From NCBI GenBank assembly GCA_963920635.1, contig OY987301.1, positions 55,744,560-55,808,559 on the forward strand: DNA of 64,000 bases, in the 5' to 3' direction. Made by a program: the position numbers and the translations under genes. Under the pieces are notes generated by a model. That model ran no database searches. It was given only the letters and a program-made list of their open reading frames with translations, and was not told the DNA's origin. The stretch comes from Pseudeuparius sepicola. Taxonomy: Eukaryota; Arthropoda; Insecta; Coleoptera; Anthribidae. This document shows, piece after piece, positions 38,337 to 46,358 of this stretch (its first letter is position 1; each line of letters starts with the position of its first letter).

Positions 38337-39260
38337 CTAGTAAATAACTTTAGCTTCCTTTAATTCATTTAAGATGGCTGCGATTTCGTTGTCGTGAGAA
38401 GTGTTTCCGGCATCTTTAGAAGCTACAAGTAACTTCAACCTATCTACTAATTCATTGACATTATCCCAGTATACGTACTCTATGGGTTTTGTGTTATAAG
38501 TAAGCTGCATACCTGTACCTTGCGCATCTTGAGTTTTACTTTTTATTAGAGGTCTAATGATATTAAGGTATTTGGTCTTGTGAGAACCCCTCAATTTACC
38601 ATTCGATGTAAGGTGAACACCAGTTAACATTAAAATTTTCTTGTAATTTAACAAATCCGCCTGACTGTATTCTGGATATTCATAGAAAATGAGTTGGTAA
38701 AGTCCGTCGGTGCTCTTGAAAGGAGTGTTATCGATTATTATATCTCCCGTGTCTTTATCAAAATCGATATGTTTATTTCCTAAGGTCCATGTGTAGGTAC
38801 TGCGATCAAGTTTAGGACCATAAGTATTATCAATATCAGCAGATTTTGAGATGAAATTTTGAATGTATGGTAAGGCCGTTTCAGGATAACCATAATCTGC
38901 GTCATCTTCAACATCATCATCGTATTCAGTTACTTGAGATGATTCTAAGACCGTTGTAGGTAATGTATTTTCTCCCGATATTTCAGACGGTAACTTTTTA
39001 CTTGGCGTACTAGTAAATAATTCTATCTTAGGTTTTATCCGAATTGCAGTTTGTTGCTTTGATCCTACCTTAACTTTCATATTATTTTTTATTTCGCTTA
39101 GAGAATCTTTTACGGGCTTGAATATCTTATCTAAAGTCTCATCCATCTCAGATTTACCCGTTTTTAACGCAGCATATTTTCTTCTAATAGATCTAGTTAG
39201 CTCTTTAATTTTTTTAGCACGCTGTGCTCTCTGAATTTGTTCTTGTGATGTCAAGGGCAT
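38337..39260 (-). CDS. conserved Polinton protein of unknown function (307 aa)
   Basis: The N-terminal third is basic and helical (MPLTSQEQIQRAQRAKKIKE, SIRRKYAALKTGK). An acidic linker (YDDDVEDDADYG) follows, then a globular C-terminal domain (about 150-280) with YGPKLDRSTYTWTLGNKHID, DTGDIIIDNTPFKSTDGLYQ and ADLLNYKKILMLTGVHL. This domain pattern is familiar from proteins beside insect and cnidarian Polinton capsid genes, whose role is unsettled. It follows the ATPase by 28 bp on the same strand. No catalytic residues are evident. Confidence 0.65.
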   Translation of the reverse strand: MPLTSQEQIQRAQRAKKIKELTRSIRRKYAALKTGKSEMDETLDKIFKPVKDSLSEIKNNMKVKVGSKQQTAIRIKPKIELFTSTPSKKLPSEISGENTLPTTVLESSQVTEYDDDVEDDADYGYPETALPYIQNFISKSADIDNTYGPKLDRSTYTWTLGNKHIDFDKDTGDIIIDNTPFKSTDGLYQLIFYEYPEYSQADLLNYKKILMLTGVHLTSNGKLRGSHKTKYLNIIRPLIKSKTQDAQGTGMQLTYNTKPIEYVYWDNVNELVDRLKLLVASKDAGNTSHDNEIAAILNELKEAKVIY

Positions 39261-39288
39261 GTTGGCTACTAATAAAGATACCGAGTCA

Positions 39289-39978
39289 CTAGAGTTTTAT
39301 ATAGCTATCAAATCCTTTTCTGTATCGCCCATTATCTAAACTAAAGTCTTTGGCTATCACTAATGTTCCAAAAACACTACCATTCCAACAAAATGAGCAA
39401 AGGTTTTTAAACTGCTCGTAGGTGATATCTGGTGACACATGTTCATCATAGACATGCTTCAGATTAACGTCATCCTGTTTGAACAGAATAATCATGTTAC
39501 AATTGTCTCGTATTAATTGCTTAGGAATTTTAGAATATGTCTGACAAAGATAGACAACATCTATAGATTTATGACGTCCCATTGAATAAAATTCTCTAAT
39601 TTTATCTTGTTTATCGCAAGCCACGTCATCAAATATGAAAACCGAATTTTCTCTAGCCTCTGATGGACCAATTACATCATCGTTTGAGTTAAAGGGAAAA
39701 TATCCAACGCCACTAACTTGTTTAAGCACGTCTTGCAATAACTGATACTTGGGTTGGTACAGTGACTTACTGTACAAGTAAATATTCTCGAATTTTAGTC
39801 CGTTTTCATTAAATATTAAACTAAGTAAAGCGTTGGTTTTTCCACATCCGCTAGGTCCACAAAAAATTGCCCTAAATGAGTTTGGAAACAGTACACCGTG
39901 TTTAGATTTAGCACTACTTTCTTGCACAATATCTAGGTTTTCTACTGGAAGTGAAACTGTCTGCTGATGGATTTGCAT
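39289..39978 (-). CDS. ATP: FtsK/HerA-like DNA-packaging ATPase
   Basis: 229 residues. Walker A GPSGCGKT at residues 41-48 and Walker B SVFIFDDVA with Asp117-Asp118, then a sensor-like VVYLCQTYSKIPKQLIRDN segment: the pattern of the A32-type packaging ATPases of Polintons, virophages and large DNA viruses. It would pump DNA into preformed capsids. The size is typical for the family. The start is the first ATG after a 70-bp gap from the small zinc-finger gene; the downstream gene begins 28 bp past its stop. Confidence 0.92.
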   Translation of the reverse strand: MQIHQQTVSLPVENLDIVQESSAKSKHGVLFPNSFRAIFCGPSGCGKTNALLSLIFNENGLKFENIYLYSKSLYQPKYQLLQDVLKQVSGVGYFPFNSNDDVIGPSEARENSVFIFDDVACDKQDKIREFYSMGRHKSIDVVYLCQTYSKIPKQLIRDNCNMIILFKQDDVNLKHVYDEHVSPDITYEQFKNLCSFCWNGSVFGTLVIAKDFSLDNGRYRKGFDSYIKL

Positions 39979-40048
39979 CGCGTCTTTCGAATCGTTGTAT
40001 CCAACGACCTCGCTAACAACTAAGTCGTTTTGAAGTTGGTGGATTCTT

Positions 40049-40192
40049 TTATGAGTTTTTTAAGTTATCTTTTCTCGAAAACGTTTTACTACAGAATTCA
40101 CACATAAAAATAATAGTTCTGTGAATATTCTTGTGTCTTGTAAAACTATCCGATCTACAAAATGTTGTACCGCAAATATCACACATATACAT
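40049..40192 (-). CDS. mini C2H2 zinc-finger protein, second finger truncated
   Basis: A 47-codon frame. It encodes one complete C-x2-C-x12-H-x3-H finger (CDICGTTFCRSDSFTRHKNI plus His) and the start of a second (CEFCSKTFSRKDNLKNS), which stops before its two His ligands. Short C2H2 genes occur next to Polinton ATPases as far as I recall, so this may be a normal small DNA-binding gene that lost its C-terminus by a stop at 40049-40051. It lies between the ATPase and the repeat region on the minus strand. Expression is uncertain. Confidence 0.55.
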   Translation of the reverse strand: MYMCDICGTTFCRSDSFTRHKNIHRTIIFMCEFCSKTFSRKDNLKNS

Positions 40193-40284
40193 CACGTAGG
40201 TGGGGAATAAAACACTGACAATTATACTTAATTTTATCTTTATTATATACTAACACATTGTTACAATACATTCATACTATATTT

Positions 40285-40539
40285 TTAATTTGCCTTTGGA
40301 TCATTTGCCTTCGGATCACTTGCCTTCGGATCATTTGCCTTTGCCTTCCGATCATTTGCCTTTGCCTTCGGATCATTTGCCTTTGCCTTCCGATCATTTG
40401 CCTTTGCCTTTGGATCATTTGCCTTTGCCTTCGAATCATTTGCCTTCCGATCATTTGCCTTTGCCTTTGAATCATTTGCCTTTGCCTTTAGATCATTTGC
40501 CTTTGGAGTGCTCCAAATTTTCAGTTCCATATCTCCCAT
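40285..40539 (-). CDS. KAKAND-repeat ORF on a minisatellite
   Basis: 84 residues. A unique start (MGDMELKIWSTPKAND) is followed by repeats of KAKANDxK to the end, highly charged and predicted disordered. Its ATG lies inside the last codons of the membrane protein gene (19-nt overlap), the kind of junction used by real genes in this block. However, the repeat unit is a multiple of three, so several other frames on both strands are also open, and the frame alone is weak evidence for coding. It may be an expanded tail of the upstream gene region. Confidence 0.4.
   Translation of the reverse strand: MGDMELKIWSTPKANDLKAKANDSKAKANDRKANDSKAKANDPKAKANDRKAKANDPKAKANDRKAKANDPKASDPKANDPKAN
40295..40505. 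repeat. minisatellite with 12/18-bp units
   Basis: More than ten units made of tcatttgcctttgcctt-type words with alternating ggatca/cgatca/gaatca variants. Unit lengths are multiples of three (mostly 18, some 12), which keeps four frames open. The arrangement is a slippage-type tandem repeat, not a CRISPR array: spacers are not unique. Confidence 0.85.
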
Positions 40540-40949
40540 CTCTCTCTTTGTGTAAGTACTATTTTAATCATGAGTTTTGTTACTAACAGCGATGAGCACA
40601 CCGTAATGTAATAAACCAGAGGAACAAGAGTAATTTCCATATTATATTCCTTTTGTTCGGGGGTTAATTTAGGTGCAGTCGGGGTACTTTTTGTAGTATT
40701 TGTAACTTCAGAAATTTTCCTCCATCTAGTTTCACCAATCGTATGGTTTTTAAATTTAAAATGAAATTTAAATTGCGTTGAATTTTTCGGAAGGATAGCC
40801 ATTGAAATTGCACTTCCAATAGAAATAAATGGTGAGCATTTATCATTGCTTCCACAAACAGAGATGTTAGTCTGATTTAGCTCATTGTGAATATAGAACA
40901 CATTATTAATTATTGCTAGCAATGTAATGTGACCCGCTCTCAATAACAT
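40521..40949 (-). CDS. predicted Polinton membrane glycoprotein
   Basis: 142 residues. The hydrophobic N-terminus (MLLRAGHITLLAIINNVFYI) could be a signal sequence or anchor. The middle has Cys residues (CGSNDKC) and several N-glycosylation sequons (NQT, NST, NHT, NTT). A strong C-terminal membrane helix follows (residues about 107-132, LVPLVYYITVCSSLLVTKLM), then a short basic tail. That is the topology of a small type I or double-spanning membrane protein. It sits between the major capsid gene and the ATPase block. A membrane-interacting protein would be unexpected for an icosahedral element unless particles contact membranes. No family recognised. Confidence 0.55.
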   Translation of the reverse strand: MLLRAGHITLLAIINNVFYIHNELNQTNISVCGSNDKCSPFISIGSAISMAILPKNSTQFKFHFKFKNHTIGETRWRKISEVTNTTKSTPTAPKLTPEQKEYNMEITLVPLVYYITVCSSLLVTKLMIKIVLTQRERWEIWN

Positions 40950-40988
40950 CTTGGACAGGACTGTTGGATTTGACTAATTGTTCTTAAT

Positions 40989-42206
40989 TTACATTACATC
41001 TCTCACAATTTCACTTAGTGGTAAATACTCCATAGTACAATCATGTATAATTGTGCAGTAGGCTCGAGTTTTGGCTGGAAATCCTTTATTGCTTTCTATG
41101 TCTAACTTAACGTCAACAGTGTTTATTTTTATAGACTCATTTCTTCGAGAACAATCGATAACAAACAGAGGTACATACGATTTATATTCCGTATAGCCAA
41201 GTAGGGGTCGTCTATCTTTATTCATATAACTCGAATAAAAATCCACGTAATTGTGATAGGCTTCCTGAACATTATTTTTATCAAAATCTAACCTTAGACG
41301 TTCAAAAGGAAAGCATTCGCCGTTTAAAATTAATCTCACATCGGTTATATTTATGTGATCAAATTCTGCAGTACTGGATTTAGGATTGTCATTGCGGTCA
41401 GTCTGGAATGCCACGATGACGTATCGAGGAGAGGTTAATGCACTTGATGACTTTACAGACCATATCTCCCTTTGAGCACCGGTAGTAAGAGCTGGCAATT
41501 CATGAAGTTCCCATTTGCGAAAGGCAAATATAATTGGACGATCAATTTTCATGGCCTGAAGAAGGTTAAGTCTAATTAAATCGTTCGGTTGTATATGCTT
41601 AACTTTTAATTCTATATCGGAAATTGATATTTCACAAGAATCGTTTGCAGTAGGTAGCAATAAAGCGTTGTTATCATTTCGAGCTCGTATCAATCTCACA
41701 GTTTGTTTACCACAAACAGCCAACTGATAATCATTGAACATCCCAAACAAATGATTCAAGGGGATTCTGGAAATAAATGAGCTATCGGTGCTTGCATTAA
41801 AATGTTTATTAACTCCAGCCCAACCGGCTGTCGCCATGCACTTTTCTTCATTAGGAGAATAACACAAGTATGATCTAATTGTGCTCACAATTCCAGGATT
41901 TCGCACTGTTTCTATTTCTTTGCCATTTAGCTCGTAGGAAACAGAGTCAAAGAAAAATGCAGGTGCATTGTTAACAAAGTTACAGTCCCCTTGCATGTCG
42001 GTTAATTTTCCTTTAACATAAATCACAGCATCATACATGAACAGCCATGCGTCTCCCTGATTGACAGTTATTTCCACAATATCGTTGTTTCGAAAAGATT
42101 TTACAAATGGGTAGTAGGTACGTTTTTCCAGGCGTTGAATAGATTCATCATAGTTTGGACTGCGATGCACATTGAACACCTGAGGAGTTAACGACATTCT
42201 GACCAA
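40989..42206 (-). CDS. MCP: major capsid protein, double jelly-roll type
   Basis: 405 residues, beta-rich throughout. Family-like segments: YYPFVKSFRNNDIVEITVNQ, FFFDSVSYELNGKEIETVRN (first barrel), RIPLNHLFGMFNDYQLAV and VRLIRARNDNNAL (inter-barrel region conserved in Polinton MCPs), and DVRLILNGECFPFERLRLDF (second barrel). This matches the double jelly-roll capsid predicted for Polintons. Met4 is an alternative start. Its first 59 bases overlap the small basic gene upstream, and the minor capsid gene precedes that, a typical morphogenesis cluster. Confidence 0.88.
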   Translation of the reverse strand: MVRMSLTPQVFNVHRSPNYDESIQRLEKRTYYPFVKSFRNNDIVEITVNQGDAWLFMYDAVIYVKGKLTDMQGDCNFVNNAPAFFFDSVSYELNGKEIETVRNPGIVSTIRSYLCYSPNEEKCMATAGWAGVNKHFNASTDSSFISRIPLNHLFGMFNDYQLAVCGKQTVRLIRARNDNNALLLPTANDSCEISISDIELKVKHIQPNDLIRLNLLQAMKIDRPIIFAFRKWELHELPALTTGAQREIWSVKSSSALTSPRYVIVAFQTDRNDNPKSSTAEFDHINITDVRLILNGECFPFERLRLDFDKNNVQEAYHNYVDFYSSYMNKDRRPLLGYTEYKSYVPLFVIDCSRRNESIKINTVDVKLDIESNKGFPAKTRAYCTIIHDCTMEYLPLSEIVRDVM

Positions 42207-42384
42207 TTGATTTTAAAAACTGAAGATTTTCGAAAGTAAGTACACGGTTGCGACCAGCACCTTTCAAAATTGACGACTTTTTAGAATGATCTGCACGCTT
42301 CGACGATTTCTTCGTTAATGACTTTTTACAGAGAAATGACTGCAATTTATAAGGCTTATATGCGTCCCCAAAAATCAAAACCAT
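42148..42384 (-). CDS. small basic protein overlapping the MCP start
   Basis: 78 residues, Lys/Ser/Arg-rich middle (SLTKKSSKRADHSKKSSILK), like a DNA-condensing core protein, ending with LTFENLQFLKSIGQNVVNSS. The L-T/F-x-x-N-x-x-F-L-x-x-(I/L)-G ending recurs in small proteins encoded just upstream of Polinton MCPs as far as I recall, supporting a real gene. It overlaps the MCP by 59 bases in a different frame. A role in packaging or capsid assembly is inferred only from position and charge. Confidence 0.6.
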   Translation of the reverse strand: MVLIFGDAYKPYKLQSFLCKKSLTKKSSKRADHSKKSSILKGAGRNRVLTFENLQFLKSIGQNVVNSSGVQCASQSKL

Positions 42385-42386
42385 TT

Positions 42387-43109
42387 TTAATGAGTTAAAC
42401 GTTTCAATTCTAATCTCACAATTATTTCCTCGCCTCTAAAATTTACCGGTCTGAAGTTCTGATCGAGAATGTTTAATGTTATGTTATAGATCTCTCGCTT
42501 TGTCACTGGTATATATAGCAAATTTTTTGGCGTTTCGTCTATAGCATATCCAGGATCATCAACAATAGCAAATTCATAAATGGTATGTGTTGGTTGATTT
42601 TTATAGTATGCTCCAGATGTTATGTTAGAATCTATGTGTATCGTTCTAACTTTCACTATATTCACAGGCAAATCGGAGATGTGTAATTTGTTCGATTCTA
42701 ACAAACGCTCGGAGAATCCCAGCAGTTTTCCAATAGAACCTTCTTTTCGGAAATCGATAGCGAAATTTTCACTAAAAATTTCACACTTTAAGGTGCTGTT
42801 ATTAGGTTTTAATATAATTCTATCTTTTTCGACAAAGTTTTTTCCAAATTTAATTTTTAAACTGTTATTTATACACTCTTCTATTGCTCCTATTTCATAC
42901 GATCCTGTAGGAATTTGTATAGTTATGTATCCCTTTTTACCAACAAGATATAGCTTGTCTTCTTCACTCTCGATATTCGGCACGCTGTTGTACGAATGAA
43001 ATCCCAACAATGCTAAGCCATACTCATAATCCTCATCTAAATATATAGGACTGGTAAAGTCAATAGACAGCGTTGAACTAAATCCATGTAAGGTGAAAAG
43101 CATAGACAT
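42387..43109 (-). CDS. mCP: minor capsid (penton-type, single jelly-roll) protein
   Basis: 240 residues, beta-rich. Recognisable parts are the N-terminal FTLHGFSSTLSIDFTSPIYL and the GLALLGFHSYNSVPNI segment, then GSIGKLLGFSERLLES in the middle, a motif typical of Polinton and virophage-like penton proteins, and a C-terminal beta region (REIYNITLNILDQNFRPVNF). The penton would close the vertices of the capsid. It lies two bases from the small basic gene and 12 bp from the protease, all on the minus strand. The frame is intact. Confidence 0.85.
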   Translation of the reverse strand: MSMLFTLHGFSSTLSIDFTSPIYLDEDYEYGLALLGFHSYNSVPNIESEEDKLYLVGKKGYITIQIPTGSYEIGAIEECINNSLKIKFGKNFVEKDRIILKPNNSTLKCEIFSENFAIDFRKEGSIGKLLGFSERLLESNKLHISDLPVNIVKVRTIHIDSNITSGAYYKNQPTHTIYEFAIVDDPGYAIDETPKNLLYIPVTKREIYNITLNILDQNFRPVNFRGEEIIVRLELKRLTH

Positions 43110-43121
43110 CGTCTTCTCGTC

Positions 43122-43487
43122 TTAACTGTCACCTTTATACAGAAACTCGAGACACAAATGCCCGCAATTTATTTCATCAAAATTCTGATAAGAATCGTTA
43201 TTATATATTATTTTTACGTTCTTTCCCAAATACTGAACCAATTCTTTGGGCGGTTTCAAATTACCAAAACTGTCAAAGTACTTGACGATATTTCCTCTTT
43301 TCTGATAGGCTACCCAGTGAGTTCCCGGATTTCGCTGAACATCCAAATTTAAAATGACCGACTCGTTTTTTCTCACCTTTTTAGGTAGCGTGTCTCTCAT
43401 AAATACGCCTTTAAAAAATGGTATGTTAAGCTTTGCCGCGAACTTTATTAAATCTCTATCTGTTAAAGGTCTGTTGGGTAGCCTCAA
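43122..43487 (-). CDS. PRO: adenain-type cysteine protease
   Basis: 121 residues of peptidase family C5. Catalytic residues: His57 (PGTHWVAY), Asp72 (KYFDSFG), Gln101 (NDSYQN) and Cys108 (NCGHLCLEF). It is shorter than adenovirus adenain, as Polinton proteases usually are, with a short N-terminus (MRLPNRPLTDRDL). The start overlaps the PLA2-like gene's stop by ATGA. A likely substrate is the Gly-rich C-terminus of the neighbouring PLA2-like protein, by analogy with adenovirus core-protein maturation. Confidence 0.9.
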   Translation of the reverse strand: MRLPNRPLTDRDLIKFAAKLNIPFFKGVFMRDTLPKKVRKNESVILNLDVQRNPGTHWVAYQKRGNIVKYFDSFGNLKPPKELVQYLGKNVKIIYNNDSYQNFDEINCGHLCLEFLYKGDS

Positions 43488-44260
43488 TGAGAGTTTTTTT
43501 TCAAAAATAGTCCGAATCCTCCGCGTTTATTTCTTCTTAAATAAAGACCCGAACCTTTTTTGCCAACAGGTTCCATCGACTGTTTCGTCACACTCTTTTT
43601 AGCATTATTTACATCCAAAATGGTTTTAGCTACAGCACTTGCTCCACCTGCCAAAGAACCCAATGCCCCTAGAGCTCCTAGAATAGGAATAAGAGGAAGA
43701 AATCCGCCAGTTTTGCTTTCGAATGGAATCAACCTCGGTATCCTCAAATTCTTTTTTCCAATCTTTTTAACAATCATACGGGCAGCTCTTACAGCAGCCA
43801 ATGACGATTTTTTCAAATTCTGAGTGTTATTCAAGTCCTTAGGAGTAAAAGATTTTCTGAGATTTTTTTCCACTTTTTTTACGATGTCCCTTCTAAAAGA
43901 AATCGGTCGTCGTTTTTTAACTCCCATACCCAATTTTCTTTTTACTTTCATGGCAGTTGTTACAAGCCAAGAAGCAGCCTTCTCACTAAATTTAGCGTCT
44001 TTGGATTTTACTCGATCCCAAGCACGATTTTCCAATTCTAAATCAGCCTTGTGTCGATCTTCTAATAACTTGCTGTTTGAATACAAAATATCGTGGGTCC
44101 TACACGCTGCGTCCAATTTATTTATACCAGAATCTCCTCTCGTCAGACGTTTCTCTAACTTAGTTCCAGGCCCACAAAACTGATATTTAGGAAGGTGCAA
44201 TTCAACTGGTAATTTGTCGATTAAGGAATTTAGTAAACCTTCCCCGTGAACTGACAACAT
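43484..44260 (-). CDS. PLA2-domain capsid protein with adenovirus-like Gly-rich tail
   Basis: 258 residues. PLA2-like features: calcium-loop-type YQFCGPGT near residue 26 and catalytic His56-Asp57 in CRTHDILYS, followed by the helix LLEDRHKADLELENRAWDRV. The middle is basic. Near residues 195-225 is a hydrophobic Gly/Ala/Leu helix (LIPILGALGALGSLAGGASA), then a basic Gly-rich tail (GSGLYLRRNKRGGFGLFLKK). This combines a parvovirus VP1-like membrane-attack domain with an adenovirus-like core-peptide tail and likely acts in particle maturation and endosome escape; that is inference. It is the outermost gene before the right terminal repeat. Confidence 0.82.
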   Translation of the reverse strand: MLSVHGEGLLNSLIDKLPVELHLPKYQFCGPGTKLEKRLTRGDSGINKLDAACRTHDILYSNSKLLEDRHKADLELENRAWDRVKSKDAKFSEKAASWLVTTAMKVKRKLGMGVKKRRPISFRRDIVKKVEKNLRKSFTPKDLNNTQNLKKSSLAAVRAARMIVKKIGKKNLRIPRLIPFESKTGGFLPLIPILGALGALGSLAGGASAVAKTILDVNNAKKSVTKQSMEPVGKKGSGLYLRRNKRGGFGLFLKKNSH

Positions 44261-44368
44261 CCCACTGATTCACAATACACATAAACTTATAAAATAAGGT
44301 CACCCGAAACAGGACGTTAAATCAAGGAAAAAATATTCTAACCGCGGCGTTTATACCTGCCAACCGAA

Positions 44369-44475
44369 CCCCGAAAGCCCTATGCGGATCCTGGCTCAGG
44401 CTCAAAACCCTTATGCGGAAGCTGGCTCACATATGGCGGCCATCTTTGAGCCAGGATCCGCTTTACTTAACTACT
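44369..44475 (-). repeat. right terminal inverted repeat of Polinton-1
   Basis: About 107 bp, complement of 25156-25257. It has an extra ggctca duplication (ctggctcaggctcaaa at 44391-44406) relative to the left copy. It ends cttaactact at 44475 and is followed by the target duplication tgcgta at 44476-44481. Confidence 0.92.
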
Positions 44476-44481
44476 TGCGTA

Positions 44482-45276
44482 CCATTTTTTTTCTTTTTTG
44501 GTCAAATTAAAAAATAAATTTAAACTTGTTTTGGATTAATAATTGGAACCACTTCTTGACATTCGATTGAGGTAAAATTTTGCTACACCTTTAGTTCTGG
44601 TGATAATACAATACGCAATAGGTACTCAATATTGTAATACTTTTAAAATATATGGGTATCAAATGAAAGGGCATCTATATTCTATAATCTATATATTTAG
44701 AATATTTTTATAACCTACTGAAATATGAAAAAATAATCAATGTTTTCATGGACCCATATCAAAATTATGCGACAATCCGCGAAGATATTCTAATTTGTCC
44801 CTGTTGGCGTAATCCTGAACAAGAGACAATATACGTTTATCAGCGTCAATGTATCGTCGTAACTTCTGCGGAGGAGTGTGGCCAGCTACCAATTGTTCAT
44901 AATATAGATCTCTTCCTCTTTGTACAGTTCGGAGTGCGTCGATAAAATACGTGGTTTTGAAGATGTTTCAAACAAAACAAAGTTCAGGCGATAATATGTC
45001 CAAAAATAAAATCATTGAAAACTCTACGCCATCTCTGGCAATAGCGATTAAGATAAATTAATATTTTGTTGCATTTTTGAAGAATAACCTTTCGACCGAA
45101 GAGAATAAAGAAAAATGGCTTTAATAAGAAATGTCCATAATAATAATTATGGCTTTCGAATGCTGCAACAAAAGTTGTATGTTGGTGGTATAAACATGTG
45201 TTCTGGCGTCCCGACGCCTACCGTCGTTTTTACAAATGGGAGCTAAATGGGTCAGTTTATTCCTTAATGCATTCTA
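44482..45276. other. non-coding intron
   Basis: AT-rich intron DNA. A short ORF at 44748-44945 has no supporting feature. No repeat of note is visible. Confidence 0.4.
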
Positions 45277-46358
45277 CAGGGTGATTCAGTCATGATGTAA
45301 AAAAATTTAACCATAGGTGGGAAAAAAATAGCTTAATATGAATCCGAAATTAAAAAATTTCTGAAGTCAACCAAAAAATAAATAAAAATATTTCCCGAAT
45401 TGCATTAAAACCCCTTCTTAACGGCGCTTTCCTAGTCAGCTGGTAAGTTCGCGCGAGAAATTATTAAAAAATGTAGAAATTCTGAGAAAGTCCTAAAAGG
45501 TCGATATTTTTTTTGGTTTTTAAATTTTCAGGGAAACATTTTTCTGTTGTGGCGATAAAAATGTCATGGTCTAACTTAATGTATTACCTTTTTTGACTCG
45601 CTTTTTGTATTTCTATGTAAATCATTTTCTTCTTTTGTTAAAAATATCATTTTAAAGTCCACAAATGTATTGAGAATTAAACTGTGCACAAAATGGCACC
45701 AGTAACTTGACTACGCAGATTAAACGCACAAGTTTATTCTGTTGGTGAGAGTCAGATCTTAGCATCTCCTAGCCCGTATAAGAAATCTGTTGTGATACGG
45801 TAATAAACCCACTATCATATAATAAAACTGCCAATTTATGGTGTGATACTTCCATAAGATTGTAGCAATTTTCTCGTGCAGCACGCGGGTTCTACCTGCG
45901 CTTTCGCCTGTCGTACACGGAATGTGAGTATGGTACCCAAAAATCTGGCGTTTCACAGCGTGCATCCGGTCTAAGAGTACAGAGGCACGGGCACGAGCAC
46001 TTACTTCTTTCTTCGACTCATGACTCCACCGACACTGGGGCACTGACTGGCACTGGCGACAAGCGTGGGCGCCGGGCGGCGGGGCGGGTGGCGGTACTGC
46101 CAAAGCTTGCGCCCTGTCGGACGCCAGACGTTCACACGGATACTCCATCAGCTCCCGACGCGGCTGTTAAAATGGGCGGCGCTCACAACCGGCAAAACAG
46201 CGCGTCGCAGTTTACCGGAGCGCCGAGTTACAGGGGACTAGGGTTGATTTGCCCCATGTTTTAGACTTCGGCAAAAAAATGTTTTTTGCATTTTTCTTTT
46301 TAGTAGACGTCCCCCATTGTGTGGTAAAATTTTTTTACATCATGACCGAATCACCCTG
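45277..46358. mobile_element. 1.1-kb TIR element with a GC-rich core
   Basis: The ends cagggtgattcagtcatgatg and the complement of ttacatcatgaccgaatcaccctg match over about 30-55 bp with TA on both sides (45275-45276, 46359-46360). The core at 45880-46240 is very GC-rich (gggcgccgggcggcggggcgg), unlike the AT-rich arms, and may be captured host sequence. The minus ORF at 45759-46148 covers it but is not supported as a gene. Confidence 0.7.

Larger units (their letters stand above)
25156..44475. mobile_element. complete Maverick/Polinton element, 19,320 bp (Polinton-1)
   Basis: The element is bounded by a perfect 6-bp target duplication tgcgta (25150-25155 and 44476-44481), the hallmark length for Polintons, and by inverted repeats starting agtagttaagtaaagcggat. 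It encodes the whole diagnostic set: protein-primed family B polymerase, retroviral-type integrase with chromodomain, FtsK/HerA-like packaging ATPase, adenain-like protease, and major and minor capsid proteins. It also carries about ten further genes. No stop or frameshift was seen in any core gene. It lies in the SLC5 intron in an orientation where PolB is co-directional with the host gene and the capsid block is opposite. Confidence 0.95.

Noticed and set aside
40295..40505. Regularly spaced repeats that could look like a CRISPR array
   Set aside because: Units are contiguous 12/18-bp variants without unique spacers, inside a eukaryotic Polinton; this is a minisatellite.
42622..42999. 125-codon plus-strand ORF, and similar ones at 43560-44183 and 37321-37545
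   Set aside because: Antisense shadows of the minor capsid, PLA2-like and integrase genes.
45759..46148. 129-codon minus-strand ORF rich in Pro and Ala
   Set aside because: It lies in the GC-rich core of a TIR element and has no recognisable domain or promoter.
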